DNA of 64,000 nucleotides from Inia geoffrensis (GCA_036417435.1 CM070904.1:126356695-126420694); one strand, 5' to 3'; positions 22,941 to 35,149 are shown, counted from the first letter of the stretch. Made by a program: numbers and translations. Notes: generated by a model from the letters alone, not told the origin.

Positions 22941-23720
22941 GGACTAGACAGAGAGGAAAGTCCCCCTGCCCTGTTCTTTTTTCCGCTGGAGCACGTCCCA
23001 CGTTCCCCTAGGAGGACGTGGTCACTGCTACTCGGCCGGACCCTCTCTCTCCCCAGCTTCCCCTGCGTTTGTGGGAAAGTGTCCCTGAGGGCTGAGGTTC
23101 AGGCAGAGACCTCGGGCCTGGGCGCTGGTGGTGTAGATTGCCTGCCCCCCTGGTGCAGGGACCACCTTGGCGCCTCCCAGGCCCGTCCGCACAATGCCCA
23201 CAATGCAGCACCCTCCGTTGCCTTGGGAGCTGTATTTGCCCATGGGGGGATAACAGGGTGACTCATGGAAGGGACAGCCTGGGGGTGGGAAGTAGATGAG
23301 CTGCATCCCTGGAAACGCCATTGGTTTCTGTTCCTCGTTTCTGTTCCAGGTGGGCTTCAGGCTCTAGCCCTCCAAGAGGGCTTGGCATCAAAACATGGAG
23401 AAAGAGCTGCCTTCCCACTGCAAGGGCAGGACTCCAGGGTCCCTGCACTGGGGGCACAGGGACAGGGACCTGCGCAAGCACCCCAGCTTCCCAGAGCCTG
23501 ATTAGTGCACCCTTGTCTCTGACACCTCCCAGGCCGGGTTCTGGGATGTCTGCTCTGACTCCCTGAATGATCCTGGATTCTTGGGCCAGTATCTCCCTTC
23601 TCCGGTACTGCAGCCTTTGAGCAGACTTTGATATCTGACAAGGCAAGTTCCCTATGGGATATTTTCCAAATGGGGCTTTTAGTGGGACGTTCACTTAAGT
23701 TAATCTCTAATAGGCCTAAT

Positions 23721-23768
23721 TTCAGGGAGTGTAATTTTTGTTTTTTTTTTCTTCAGGGAGTGTAATTT
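23721..23768. repeat. 17-bp direct repeat around a T tract
   Basis: TTCAGGGAGTGTAATTT at 23721-23737 and 23752-23768 flank a 14-base T-rich insert. Confidence 0.93.
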
Positions 23769-24404
23769 GAGGCTGCATTTGAGAGAGAATCCTCATCCAT
23801 TCACGGAGGCCTCTGCCTGCTGCACCGTTCCCACCAGGCTGAGCGGGCACCAGCTTCCTGTGACTCCATCCCTCCTCTGACAGCCCCTTGATCCCTGGCT
23901 CCCTGGGCTCTGTTCAGGAGTCTCGGGGCACTCCTGCCCAAGCTGCCTTCCCCAGCTATTGCCCTAACTACCCAACACTGGGAATATCACCTCCAGCCCT
24001 ATGCTGGCTCAGTGGGACCAGGCAGGATTCAAGCGCCCCAATTAGAGGAACATTCTTCTGTGGGACATTAGGTTCCAGGAGCTAAAGAATCCTGTCAGTA
24101 GGATGGCAATGGCTGTCCTTTCCCAAGGCACTGAAACAGTACATCAGTGGATAGACTGTCCAGTTTTAAGACTCTCCTTTCACACCGGGGAGAGATCCCC
24201 ATGGAATCTGAAGAAGGGAGATGGGGAAATGGATACCCAAAAGCACGAGACACTCTGTAATCCGTATGCGGATGAAAAGGCCAAGTCTTAGATTAGAAGG
24301 GATTTTAGTAGTCTTCTCATTCACCCCAAATACCTGAAGCGGAAATCTCTTCTACTGAATTCTTGGATTGCTTCCAGTGGCAGGAAACTCACTACTTCAG
24401 TGTT

Positions 24405-24698
24405 TTTGTTTTTGTTTTTTTAATTAATTAATTTTGGCTGCGTTGGGTCTTTGTTGCTGTGCGCGGGCTTTCTCTAGTTGCGGCGAGCGGGGGCTACTCT
24501 TTGTTGTGGTGCGTGGGCTTCTCATTGCAGTGGCTTCTCTTGTTGCGGAGCACGGGCTCTAAGCGTGCAGGCTCAGTAGTTGTGGCACACAGGCTTAGTT
24601 GCTCCATGGCATGTGGGATCCTCCCGGACCAAGGTTCGAACCCGTGTCCTCTGCATTGGCAGGCGGATTCTTAACCACTGCGCACCTGGGAGGTCCCT
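24405..24698 (-). mobile_element. CHR-type SINE
   Basis: Reverse-oriented element from a T/AATT-rich tail to a diverged head (GCGCACCTGGGAGGTCC). Target duplication not clear. Confidence 0.88.
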
Positions 24699-25454
24699 AG
24701 TGTGTTCTATCTTATACAGAGTTGAAATATGCCTTCTTTAACATCCATCTTCAGAACTGTGTGTCCTGTGAAGGCAGGGCCCCTGTGAGTGTTGCTGCCA
24801 CCCACAGTGCTGGAGCACAGTGGTGTTCAGTGAACGTGTTGTCAGAATGAATGATGAAGCAATATTGAATGTTTGCCCAAGTGCCACCTTGAAACCCTCC
24901 ACTCTGGGCTAAACCACACCAGCTTTTCCCCCCTCCCATATGTAATGCGGGTTCCAGAACATTCTTCATCCTTCCCACCAAGCTGCATCCAGGTGGCAGT
25001 GTTTCTTCTCAGCTGTGCGCCCCCCGAAATGAGCAGCACAGCAGTGGAGTGGGGCATATCTCTCTCACTGTGTGCTCTGTGCTATCATCCACACAGCCTG
25101 CCCCTGTAAGACCTTATTTTCAGCATCCTGCTGTGGTTGCTTCTCTCTGAGCCTGAGACTTGTCATTTGTGTGGCACAGCTATAACTTTAACTTTCACAA
25201 TTTTAACAAACAGGAGGGCTGCTTGCTGCACATGGCAATGGTGCCGTGCCCTGCGAAGGGCCCGTTGTCCCAGCTGACATCTCAGGGGGCAGGGCTGGGG
25301 ACCGGCAGCCCCAGTGCCCCTGTGCGGGACCTGTTCGTGAGGCCGACACTCTGGTTGTGGGCAAAGAAGATGCCAGAATGTGACTTTGGCTCAGCAAGGT
25401 TTGGGGCTCTCCTCAAGACCCCAAGCTAAAACCCGTAATCAGGTAATAAGCAGA

Positions 25455-25533
25455 TCCCTGAGCATGATTGGTGGAGCCCCCGGGGCCCCAGAAGCCTCCC
25501 TGAGCATGACTGGTGGAGCCCCCGGGGCCCCAG
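25455..25533. repeat. Tandem duplication, 42-bp period
   Basis: TCCCTGAGCATGAYTGGTGG plus AGCCCCCGGGGCCCCAG occurs at 25455-25491 and 25497-25533 with one mismatch. Confidence 0.93.
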
Positions 25534-26654
25534 GACTTCTGGATGCCGTGGCTCAGCTCTGCCCTCCCATAAAGCTGAACAGGTGCAGGGTAGCTGTCAA
25601 CACACAGCTAGGGGTTAATATGTGTTTGTTGACTGACTCCTGGATAGCTAGGAAGTGGGGAGCAGTCCTGGGTCAGTGTCCACACCTTGGACACCTGCTC
25701 CTTCCCGCCCCCCCTCACCCCTGCAGTTTGGGGCCAGGCCAAAAGCACACCTCCTGCCCTCAGTTTGTGGATCTGATGAAGGGTGGAGAGGGGAGGCTCT
25801 GGCCCTGAGGCTGCCTCGGGTGGACTGGGAGTCCTCCTGGGACCAGGCCTGGCCTGAACTTGCGACAGAAGGCAGGTGAAGGTCTACAAAGCCCCCGCAG
25901 GAAGGACTCGGGGCGGCGGGGGGCGTGGACGTGGGAAGGCTCTGCGCAGAGAGGTTTTCCTCCCCTGGAGCGCTTTATGCCACCCAGAGTGCCCACCCTC
26001 TAGAATGATTGTCAGCCAGGGAGGGGGCATTCCAGATCACCAGGAGCCTGATGGTGGCCTGGCCAGCGGGAGAGGGCACAAGGGCAGAGGGGCAGATCAC
26101 TTCTCCTGCGGACACCCACTGCAGGACCATTGTGACAGAGAGGAAACCCCGGAAACCAACAAGGTCAGTGCAGGGCAACCGAAAGGAAGATAAAATTTAC
26201 CGGAGTCTGAGAAAGGAAGGCTTGGGGGAGGCCCCTCACAGGTCAGCAGAATCCAGCTCTGTCCTGGCAGAGGGCAGGGCGGGCACTGGGGCCACGGGCC
26301 CAGCTTAGCTCCAGGAAGACAACGGCTCAGCCCATCCCCCCCCCCCAGGGCTCGGTGGGGGGCCAGATGTGCCAGGGCGGGCAGGAGCTCACCCAGAAGC
26401 CTCCTCTCATCCCCTGCCTGCCACCCAGCTCCCTCTCGATGACACTCTGTTAACCTTTCTCCACTGGGCTGACTCTGAGGGCAGGCAGGTGCCTCCCTCC
26501 CTGCCTGCTGATGGTGGTATGGATTTTCAGACAGGCTCAGGCCCAGACCTCTCGTCCTGCCCCAGGCCTTAGAGAGCCTGAGAGAGCACCCTGGAACCTT
26601 TGGTGGTCCATCTAAGGCAGGTTGTGGGGCAGCGGGGGGGAAGAACCCTAGATT

Positions 26655-26760
26655 GTTTTTCAGGGCCAGGGTTGAGGTCCAGCTCTGACGCTAACTGGCT
26701 GGATGACCTCAGGGAGGTCACTCTGCTCATTGGCCCTCAGTCCCTGGGTCCCAGCTCTGC
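26655..26760 (+). mobile_element. MIR fragment
   Basis: CCAGCTCTGACGCTAACTGG and TGACCTCAGGGAGGTCAC. Confidence 0.55.
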
Positions 26761-28654
26761 TGGCCAATGTGTAATTGCTCTGATTCTCAGAGGGTGGGCC
26801 GTGTGAGCCTTGCCCACACGGGGAAGGAGCAGGGTGGAAAAGGTCAAGGTCAGAGCCGGGGTGAAAAGCAGATGGGAGCCCAATATGTAAATCAGTCAGT
26901 GTTTGTTCCTTCTCTTCTGACAAGACCCAGGGAGACCCAGATGCCTCAAAGAGTGCCTGTGACTTCGCACCCGGGTGTCCTCACAGAGAGAAGTGGGCTG
27001 GGCACCTGGGGTCATGGTGGCATGGACTATCCCTCCGCTGCCTGAGCCCACGGCCCCAACGAAACACACAGCAGTCTGCCCCTTCTGCAGTCACTTGTGT
27101 CCTGTGTCATCCCACAGACGGTGGGTGGCATCTGCCCTCACCCCAGGCTCAGAGTGGAATGTCTTTCAGTCTGGGGCTGAGTTGGCCCTGTGGGTCTGGG
27201 GGCTCATATGGCAAAGACCTTTGAGGAGCTGGCTGGTCACCCACTAAAGCAGGGACAGCTGTGGCTTTGGGCAGCGGTCTCCCTGGGGCCAAGCTTGAGA
27301 CCCTGCCTCAAAGGATGCCAGACAGTCACATGAGACTAGGCAGGGTGACACCGGCACTGGGAGAGGGGGTGGTATTGCTGAGGCTGCTGGCCAGTCAGAC
27401 AGCTGGGCCCCTGGGGCCCCTGGGGAGACCCAGATGTTGTCTGTTTTCAGCTCGTTGCTTCCCGAAGTGGGAGGAGGAGACTGGGTAGGCCACAAGGAGG
27501 AACCAAAGGACCCCCCAGTGTTTACTGAGGAAGAGTAGGGGAGGGAGAGCAGGGGCCATCTGTTCCCCAGGCTGCAGGCTTCAGGGAGCAGAATGGGCTA
27601 CAGGGAGGGCCTTCCAAGCACCAGCATGCAGGGCTGCCCCTCAGGCCTCATTCCTCTGGGAATGGGCTCCAGGGGGTCATGGTTGGGGGCTCCGTGGATT
27701 GGGGGGCTGAGAGATATGTTCCAAGACCTGCACAGAGCAAGCCCCTGGGAATTTGGGGGAGGGAGGGAATGAGGCCAGGAAAGGAGGGTCAGTCCCCATG
27801 GGAAGAGGGGGGGGGTCCACCCCAGCTCCTTCCCTCCCTCTGCCTAATAGAGGGCATCAAAAACACCTTGGACCTAGACCACCTGGCATTTTCAAAGCCC
27901 CTTCAGGCCCTGGACAAGGACAGGGGTCCCCATTTTACTGAAACTCTTATTTTCCACCCAAATCAATGAGCCTTAGTTCTTGAAGGTCTCTGTCGAGCCT
28001 CAGAGGAAGGAGGCACAGCGGGTGGGAGGCTGTCTCTGGGCACTGCCCCTCAGAGCTCTCACCTCTGACCGCCCCCCAGCCCTGCCCCAGCTAGAAAGCC
28101 CCACCCCGCCCCGTCCCCTGACCCCACCATCCAGGACCCAGAGGATAGAACCCCTCCCCACAGGGCATCCCACTTCCTGCCTCTGTCACCTGCACACAGC
28201 TCAGATCCCTGTCCCCAAGGAGGAAGCTGAGCTGGCCCTGCTACTGTGCTGGCTCTCCCTCCCCCACCCCTTTCCGGCACCGACTCCACAGACTCCACAT
28301 TCCATCTCAATGGCGGCTCCTTCCCGTCGACACTGAAGCCACCAAGTCCCTCCATGTTAACGGGAGTGCCCCGAGCCTGCTCCTTGGCTCCCCTTCCTCT
28401 CAGCCACCCTTCCGAAAGAGCTGTCCATGCCTGCCTCTAATTCCTTCCGGCCTCCTCATTCCTCAGCCCGAGGCTGCCCTGGGACCACTCAGAGGTTTGT
28501 CTCTGCAGGACCATGTCCCACTAGCCGTGCTCCCCTTCCCTCCTCTTCCCTGCTTCCCCAGCCCTTCCTGTCCTCCTTGCGGGTCCCTCTGTCTGCCTGG
28601 GTCTCGGTGCTAGAGTGGCAGAAGGTGTGTGTGTTGGGGGCGGACAAGGGCACT

Positions 28655-28800
28655 GGCATCAGACACCCTGGGTTCCCCGAGGCCTCACTGCCTACCAGCT
28701 GGGTGGCCGTGGGTAAGTTCCTTCACCCTCTGCGCCTCGGTCTCCTCAGCTGTAAAGTGGGAGGACAACATGGAGGTGACCTGCCAGGTCCCATGAGGAT
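28655..28800 (+). mobile_element. MIR element
   Basis: ACCAGCTGGGTGGCCGTGGG, GTCTCCTCAGCTGTAAAGTG. Confidence 0.65.
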
Positions 28801-28943
28801 CTAGAAGCACCTGCCCTCCCTCATTTTGGGCGGGCCCCGGACAGCTGCCTCTCCGAGGAGCTGGAAGGAGTACCAGCTCTGAGCTCTGCCTGCGGGACCC
28901 CGGCGAAGTTTCACTGAGGCTGTCCCAGGGCGGCAGACAGTTT

Positions 28944-28957
28944 GGCTGACCTGGGAA

Positions 28958-29005
<48 letters not shown>

Positions 29006-29037
29006 CATGCTTTACTCTCACTGGGCTGACCTGGGAA

Positions 29038-29074
<37 letters not shown>

Positions 29075-29088
29075 ATGCTTTACTCTCC
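28944..29088. repeat. Duplicated unit containing a (CA)n tract
   Basis: GGCTGACCTGGGAATCA, (CA)n, then CATGCTTTACTCTC occurs twice in tandem (28944-29023 and 29024-29088). The CA tract is shorter in the second copy. Confidence 0.92.
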
Positions 29089-29792
29089 CTGAGCCACCAC
29101 GGGAGTGGGTGCAACTGAGGGGCTCAGTCGTTGGCACAGTATACCAGGTTCTCCCCTCTGCTGCCACTGCTCCCAAGGAGGTCAACCCCCACCCCAGCCC
29201 ACCCCACCACAAAGCCGGAGGCCCCTGGAGCATAAGGGGTGGAGGCTGGAAGCAGATGGGTTAACTCCTGGCTGGGGTCCTGGAAGGGATGCTTCTTAGG
29301 GCGCACAGCTCCCCGCCTCCACTCCTGGCCTTTCCTTGGTCCCCAAAGCAGCTGGCGCCCCTCCCCTCTTCACACATCCCCCCTCCACTCCCTCTGACCG
29401 AAGGGGGCACAGGGCTCCCCCAGGTGGCCAAATGTACCAGGGCCTGAATCTGGGGAGTGTGCAAGGACTCGCTTCAGACATCTTGCCCCTTCAGCCGTAT
29501 AAATACATCTGCATGGTCAGACAAGGTGTTCCAGTTTGGGGTTCAGAAAATCAGGTCACCTGGATGTGTATTCATGGATGTATGAAAAAAGCAATGAGTG
29601 CAGTCCAGGTGTAAAGTACTTTTAGCCGGGCTGTAGGCAACTGCTGGCAGCCATTCTGAACACCAGTAGAGGATTGTCTGCAAGACCTGTCCTAACACTC
29701 TTCTTTGTGTCATGGGTGACAGGACGCAGACATGGGGACAGGAAGCAGAGCATAGAGGCCCAGCTAGGAAGCCAAAAGCACACCAGCACCAG

Positions 29793-30028
29793 TAATCACT
29801 ACCATTTATCACGAGCCTTTGGTGTGCCTGTCACCATGCCCCAGGCTTTCCATCCTTCAACTCTTCTCACAACAACCTAGGAGGTGGCATTATTAATATC
29901 CCCATTTAGCAGACGAGGAAACTGAGGCTCGGTGAAGTTGTTTAAATCCCTTGTTTAAAATCACACAGCTAGGTGACGTCTGAATTTGAACTCAAACATG
30001 TCTGACTCCAAATTCCTTGTTCTTATGC
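29793..30028 (-). mobile_element. MIR element
   Basis: CATTTATCACGAGCC, CTTCTCACAACAACCTAGGA, GACGAGGAAACTGAGGCTC and ATCACACAGCTAGGTGAC in antisense order. Confidence 0.8.
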
Positions 30029-30578
30029 AAGCCTGCCTATTCACAGGAAGATAATCTGGCAAAATAACTAGGAGAGACATGAGTATACTCGTGAGATGCT
30101 CATGAATGAGGGTAGACAACTCCTTCCTACCCCAGGAGCACACACAGCAGGTGCTCGGCAGAAGCAAGTAGAACTACAACAGGCCAGTTATACAAGCACA
30201 GTGAATACACATATATGAGAGAAAGGGAGCGTTAAATCATCTTCCGTCCTAGGTGCACAGACAGGCCCAGGGTGACCCAATATTGGGTACTGTGTCACCT
30301 GGACACCATGCCATACACTAAGATCCAGAAAGGTCCAGGGATGGGCTGCAGCCTTCCCTCGGCTCAGTGGCGGCTGAGGCCCAGCATTCTCAACCCAGAC
30401 AGGTTTTGGTGATAGATACACACAAGCAGGGGACACACACATGAACACAGGCTCGGTCACACATGCCACACCAACACATATATCTTCTGAAGACAGAACC
30501 TGCTACCACCATCTGTTCTGTGCAGACACAGCTGAACTCTTGGCCTCTTGGGCACACAGTCCAGCTCACACTGACAAG

Positions 30579-30606
<28 letters not shown>
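30579..30606. repeat. (CA)n microsatellite
   Basis: 14 CA units in a generally CA-rich stretch (30410-30606). Confidence 0.95.
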
Positions 30607-30609
<3 letters not shown>

Positions 30610-30793
30610 CTCTCAGAGAAGGGGAAGAAAGGTCAAGCTGGCTTGGGGCTGGGAATCTTTGCAGCCACATAGACATTTGTGCCTAAGCCCTGGGATCAGG
30701 CCCCCAGGTTGCAGTCTGTTCTCAGGCATGGCCTCCCACCTTCCCGGGTTTGAGACTGTTTTCTGCCTTCCCATTTATGTTAAAGAATGGGCC

Positions 30794-31012
30794 GGGGCTT
30801 CCCTGGTGGCGCAGCGGTTGAGAGTCCACCTGCTGGTGCAGGGGACACGGGTTCGTGCCCCGGTCGAGGAAGATCCCACACGCCGCGGAGCGGCTAGGCC
30901 CGTGAGCCATGGCCGCTGAGCCTGCGCGTCCGGAGCCTGTGCTCCACAACGGGGAGAGACCACTACAGTGAGAGGCCCGCGTACCGCAAAAAAAAAAAAA
31001 AAAAAAAAAAAA
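30794..31012 (+). mobile_element. CHR-1-like SINE, young looking
   Basis: Plus-oriented, GC-rich CHR-1-type body with a long pure A tail. Perfect duplication AAAGAATGGGCC at 30782-30793 and 31013-31024. Confidence 0.92.
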
Positions 31013-31044
31013 AAAGAATGGGCCAAGGTCCGGAATGCCCAGGA

Positions 31045-31061
31045 TGGCCACCAGGGGGCGC
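31045..31061 (+). promoter_or_regulatory. CTCF-like motif
   Basis: TGGCCACCAGGGGGCGC is a near-perfect CTCF core, immediately right of a CHR SINE and its target duplication. Occupancy is inferred. Confidence 0.6.
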
Positions 31062-31264
31062 ACGAGCATTGACTAATCCTTTTCAGCCCAGCCTCTTTCC
31101 AAAACCTCTTTCATTCATTCCTAAATATGTATTAAGCACGTATTCCGTGCCACGTGAAAGGACCCAGAGAAGAAAGGGAGGGGTGGGGGGGAGTGGTTAG
31201 GGCAAGGGACCAGGCATGTACCTATGCTTCAGTAGGACTGGAGGTTAGATGGGGAAGGTGGGTC

Positions 31265-31600
31265 AAAAATAACAGCTAGATCGTACTGAGCACCAGCTGT
31301 GTTCCAAGGTCTTCGAAATTTTGATATGCATTAACTCATTTAATCCATAACTGTATGAAATAGGTACTACGTTATTCCACTTTTATTGCGGGTGCTGTAA
31401 AGCAGGCATAATGGTGGTTACTTCATAAAGTTGCTATAAGGAGTAAATGGATCGATATGATTAGGTGCAAAGCACTTGGAACGCTGCCCAGTTCATATCA
31501 TCATATCCATTTTACAGATGGGGAAAATAAGGCCCAGTTAACAAGGAGGCAATCGTAAGCAGGCTGGTTCCAGAGTGTGGACTTACGCAGTTACCAGAAC
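31265..31600 (-). mobile_element. MIR split by a second MIR fragment
   Basis: Antisense MIR text at 31265-31385 (ATGCATTAACTCATTTAATC) resumes at 31505-31600 (CCATTTTACAGATGGGGAAA). Between them, sense MIR text (AAAGCACTTGGAACGCTGCC) lies at 31390-31500. Confidence 0.55.
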
Positions 31601-32289
31601 TCCCTGGTAGGTCCAATCAGGGGTTCCTGGGGAGAGAGAATTTTAGCAGGGAAGGGACAAGACCTAATTTGCATTTCATGCTGGCCATAGGGTGGGCCAG
31701 CCTGGTGGGACGGGGACTGGTCAGGTGGAGGCTGTTAGCAAGGTCCCAGGTATGACTAGGATGGCAGTGGAGGGGAGAAAGGAGAAGACAGATTTTGAGA
31801 GACGTTAAGAAAGCAGCCTGGAGGGTCTTGGTGCCCAATTTCATGCCACAGTTGGGGGAAGGAGGACGCAGAAAGCAGTGGGTGGGGAAGCAGAGTGGGG
31901 AGAGGATAGGGGCGTGTGGGCCCCCCACCTGCCTTCTGGCCTTGATCTAGGAGAAGGCGCCATACCCTTGGGGCTGAAGATAAAGGAAAAGCAGACCCCA
32001 GATCCTTCTGCCCCATCTTTCCCAGAGACCCTGGGAATGGTGTGAGGGCCAAGAGCCCTCAACTCTGGCTCCCTTTCTGGTTAGGGCCCATGGGGCTCTG
32101 GGCTCCACGGGGATGGCACTGCACTGGTCTCTCCCATGCTCCCTGGCACCCTGGCCCTTGCCCACAGGGCAGGACCCAGGAGTCCCACCCACCCTGTCTG
32201 GCTACTTGTTCCCCAGCACCGGGACAGAGTGCTAACATCCCTTTCCACTCCTAAACGTTGAGGCTTCAGGCTCACAAAGCCCCCTCCTT

Positions 32290-32420
32290 TACAGGCTCTC
32301 ATTTAATCCTCACAACAACCTGGAATCAGGCCCTTATTATCTTGGCGGCTGAAGGAGCCACCTTGGAGGTAAGGGGCCTGCCCTGGGTCCCACAGCTTGT
32401 GCCTGAACCAGCCCTCTGCC
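32290..32420 (-). mobile_element. MIR fragment
   Basis: CTCATTTAATCCTCACAACA, then CCCTGGGTCCCACAGCTTG. Confidence 0.55.
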
Positions 32421-33169
32421 AGAACTCTTGCTGCAAATCATGGGGTTTGACTCTCTCCACTCCCAGCAACATTGGACCCTTGGTGGCCATCTTGGGGGGA
32501 TGGACGCAGCTGTGCCCTGTAGCTTAAGACTGTGCAGAGCTGAGAATGGGGCTGGGAGAGGGGCATGGTTTGGAGTCACTCAGGTCCTTGGACAGAAGCA
32601 GGGTCCAGCTTCAGTCCCAGATAGGGGAACCAGATGCGTGGGGCACAGGGCCTCCCAAAGGGTGGGACATGCCTGGGCAGGCAAGCGGGGACACAGAGGG
32701 CGGCAGCACACCTGGCGCCCGGCAGCTCGAGCCCGCCAGGCCAGATTCAAAGAGGAGCCGAGGCTGTGATTGGTGGCCTGGTTCCCTCGCTCCACCCCTT
32801 CTCTCTCACCTCCCAGGCAGCTGAGAAAGAGGGCTGGAGTAGAGAAGTCCCCTCATCCTAAATCCTTAAGCACCGAGCGGTGGACTGGCTGGCAGTGAGC
32901 TCAATTAACTCCCTCCCGTGCTCCGAGCCCTGCCGGGACTCTACCTGGCGTTCTGGCGGCGCTATCAGCCCCAGCGACTCCCCAAGCTGCCAGGCTTGGG
33001 TGCCCGAGCCTCAGGTCATCCAAACACCCTCCTCTGAGCCTCCTTCAGCTCACGGCCGCCTCTACTCGTTTTAACCCCAGCTAGTCCTGTCTGAGTGTTC
33101 TCTCTTCTCTGACCCCTCTCCCAGTCCAGCCTCTCGTAAGGGGCAGCTTCCTGGGCCCTAGCCCCTTTC

Positions 33170-33680
33170 CACTTGGGCACCCCGGCCCTCCGGTGCTGGG
33201 GACCCTGCCCTTCGGGCGTCCCCGCGGGGCGGTGGCCCAGGGCCTCCCGGCCTGGGTCCCGAGAGACCCCGCGCGCAGCTGGGCGCGAGGTGGGGTGAGG
33301 GTGGGGTTGCGTGCACAGGTTGCGAGGCTCTGAGAAGGGCCAGCCGAGGGGGGTGTTGGGCAGGAACCCGACTCCCGCCTGCGCCCCACCCCCGGCGCAG
33401 ATGGAGGGGTACAAGCTGTCCCGGGCCACAGTTCGGTGCTCGGGGTTTTGGCCGCGAGGGGCCCACTGAGGCCGCGGCCAATCACCGCCCGACCCGGCCT
33501 CCCCACGGCCCTAGCAGCCAATCACGGCCCGGCCCGGCCGCCCACCCCCACCCCCACCCCACCGCGTCCTTTGTTCCCGCTAGCCCCGGCGCCCCCGAGC
33601 GCGGCCCCTGCGGCCGGGCTCCCGGCCTCCGGCCCTGCGACTTCCGCCTAGCTCGGACCGGGCTGCATGCAAGTGTCCGT
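33170..33680 (+). promoter_or_regulatory. CpG island with twin CCAAT boxes, no recognised gene
   Basis: CpG-dense block holding CCAATCA at 33478-33484 and again at 33518-33524, same strand and 40 bp apart. These are followed by C-rich Sp/KLF-type boxes (33540-33562) and a SOX-type CCTTTGTT at 33568-33575. This is the architecture of an NF-Y-driven promoter pointing right, with an expected start around 33580-33640. No coding exon is seen downstream. Confidence 0.55.
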
Positions 33681-33929
33681 GTATGCGGTGTGTGCACGCG
33701 CGTGTGTGCCGGGTCCGCCCTGCCTGCCCCAGGAGCGCTCAGGGCCCAGCCGCCAAGCGCAGGCCTTGCACACTCGTGTGCCCACAGCTGCCCCCAGTTG
33801 GCCTGGCCAAAGCCCCAGAAAAGCTCCTTGGAGAGGCTGGAGTTTGATCATGGGCTGGGGGCTACGAGTGAGCACCAGGACTGGGCAGTGGCCCAGCTCA
33901 GGCCGCACCTTTCCTTCCTGGGCCGCGGT

Positions 33930-34930
33930 TTTCCTCGCTCTCTCCCGCCTCCTTGCCTTTGCTCAGGCTGCTTCCTTGACCACTGCCTTTCAGATCCCTG
34001 CACCTGATGAGCTCAGAGGCTTCCTTCCAGACCTACCTTGGCGGTTGCATCCTCTGTGACACCTGTGCGGTGGCACATGCCTCCCTCCCGTGTCCCCCTC
34101 ACTCACCCATCACGTGTCCCCTCTAGTCTGGGTCTGCGGCATCTGCATCAACCACTGAGGAACTTAGACTCGGCAGCAACAAGCCCTCATCCCAGATACT
34201 TGGGGGTCACACAGCACCTTCAGGCCTAATCTTGGTTCCACCTGAGTCTGAGGCTTGTTACCCCAGGCCTGCCGTAAGGATTAAAAGAGCTAAAATCTGC
34301 GCAGAACAGAGTGCCTGGTCACCACACAGGCTGCAGCCCCAGCCATGCAGTGGACTTGTCCTCCCAGAGTCCCTGCCACTTCCGAATTCCCAAATCCAGT
34401 GGACATTCCTCTTGCTCTTCCTCCCACTCCTTTCAGTCCCCTCCCGTGAACTCCACCCTCAGTCCCCTTCGCCCCTCATTTCCTCCACCTTCCGTGAGCT
34501 CATCCACTCCCAGAACTCCACCTGCCCTGCCCGCACCTGTCTCCTGGGTCCCCTGGAGACCTCCACCTGGACATCACTCAAGCAGCTCAAACCCAGTTTG
34601 TCGCAAACCCAAGGTCCTCATCCTGCCACACCTGCCCCTATATCTGTAAAGGACCCACATCCTTGCCATTGCCCAGCCCAGAGACCCAGGTGCCATCCTC
34701 ATCCCACCCCCTTGCTCACCATCCACTGTGACCACGTCTGTGGCCCCAGGTCTGGCTGCCCCACTCTCTCAGGACCAGTGCCTTGGCCCACGCTCTTCTC
34801 CTTTTGCCGTTTCTCCTAACTGGCCTCTTGCTCTCTGCCTCCACAGTCTGCAGGGCCCACCGCTTGCAAGATTCCTCCTCCCATTGCCCTCAGCATCCAG
34901 TCTCAAATCCTGGGTGTAACTGACGGGGCC
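33930..34930 (+). mobile_element. Possible old L2-like pieces
   Basis: CTCCTTGCCTTTGCTCAGGC near 33950 and TTTCTCCTAACTGGCCTCTT near 34810 resemble L2 text, in a pyrimidine-rich, gene-free stretch. Borders are unclear. Confidence 0.3.
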
Positions 34931-35094
34931 CTGCCTGCCTTCCTGTCACAGCCCCAGGCACACAGAAGTACTTCAGTTGAAGCCCTTGACACAGCCAGGA
35001 GGTTGGGAGTGGGTCCACCTTCCCAGGGCCTCTAAAAGGAGTGATGCCAGGCACTGGGGCGACCAGAGGAACAGCTAAGGCTGGGGAGTAGACT

Positions 35095-35146
35095 GGCTCA
35101 GCAAACAGGCTCTGCAAACAGGCTCTGCAAACAGGCTCTGCAAACA
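35095..35146. repeat. Four copies of a 13-bp unit
   Basis: GGCTCTGCAAACA repeated four times without gaps; the first copy reads GGCTCAGCAAACA. Confidence 0.95.
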
Positions 35147-35149
35147 GGC

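Larger units (their letters stand above)
21165..24400. other. Intergenic around the small CpG island
   Basis: Unique sequence apart from the C/CA tract, the CpG island at 22560-22940 and the T-tract insertion at 23721-23768. No exon recognised. Confidence 0.5.
24699..28650. other. Intergenic, GC-moderate
   Basis: Unique sequence with one MIR fragment and the 42-bp duplication. No coding family recognised in any frame. Confidence 0.5.

Noticed and set aside
22257..23261. 334-codon plus-strand open frame
   Set aside because: GC-rich CpG-island DNA lacks stop codons by chance. The translation is Pro/Arg/Gly/Ala-rich with no recognisable domain.
35095..35146. CRISPR-like direct repeats
   Set aside because: The 13-bp units are contiguous with no spacers, in mammalian DNA; it is a simple tandem repeat.
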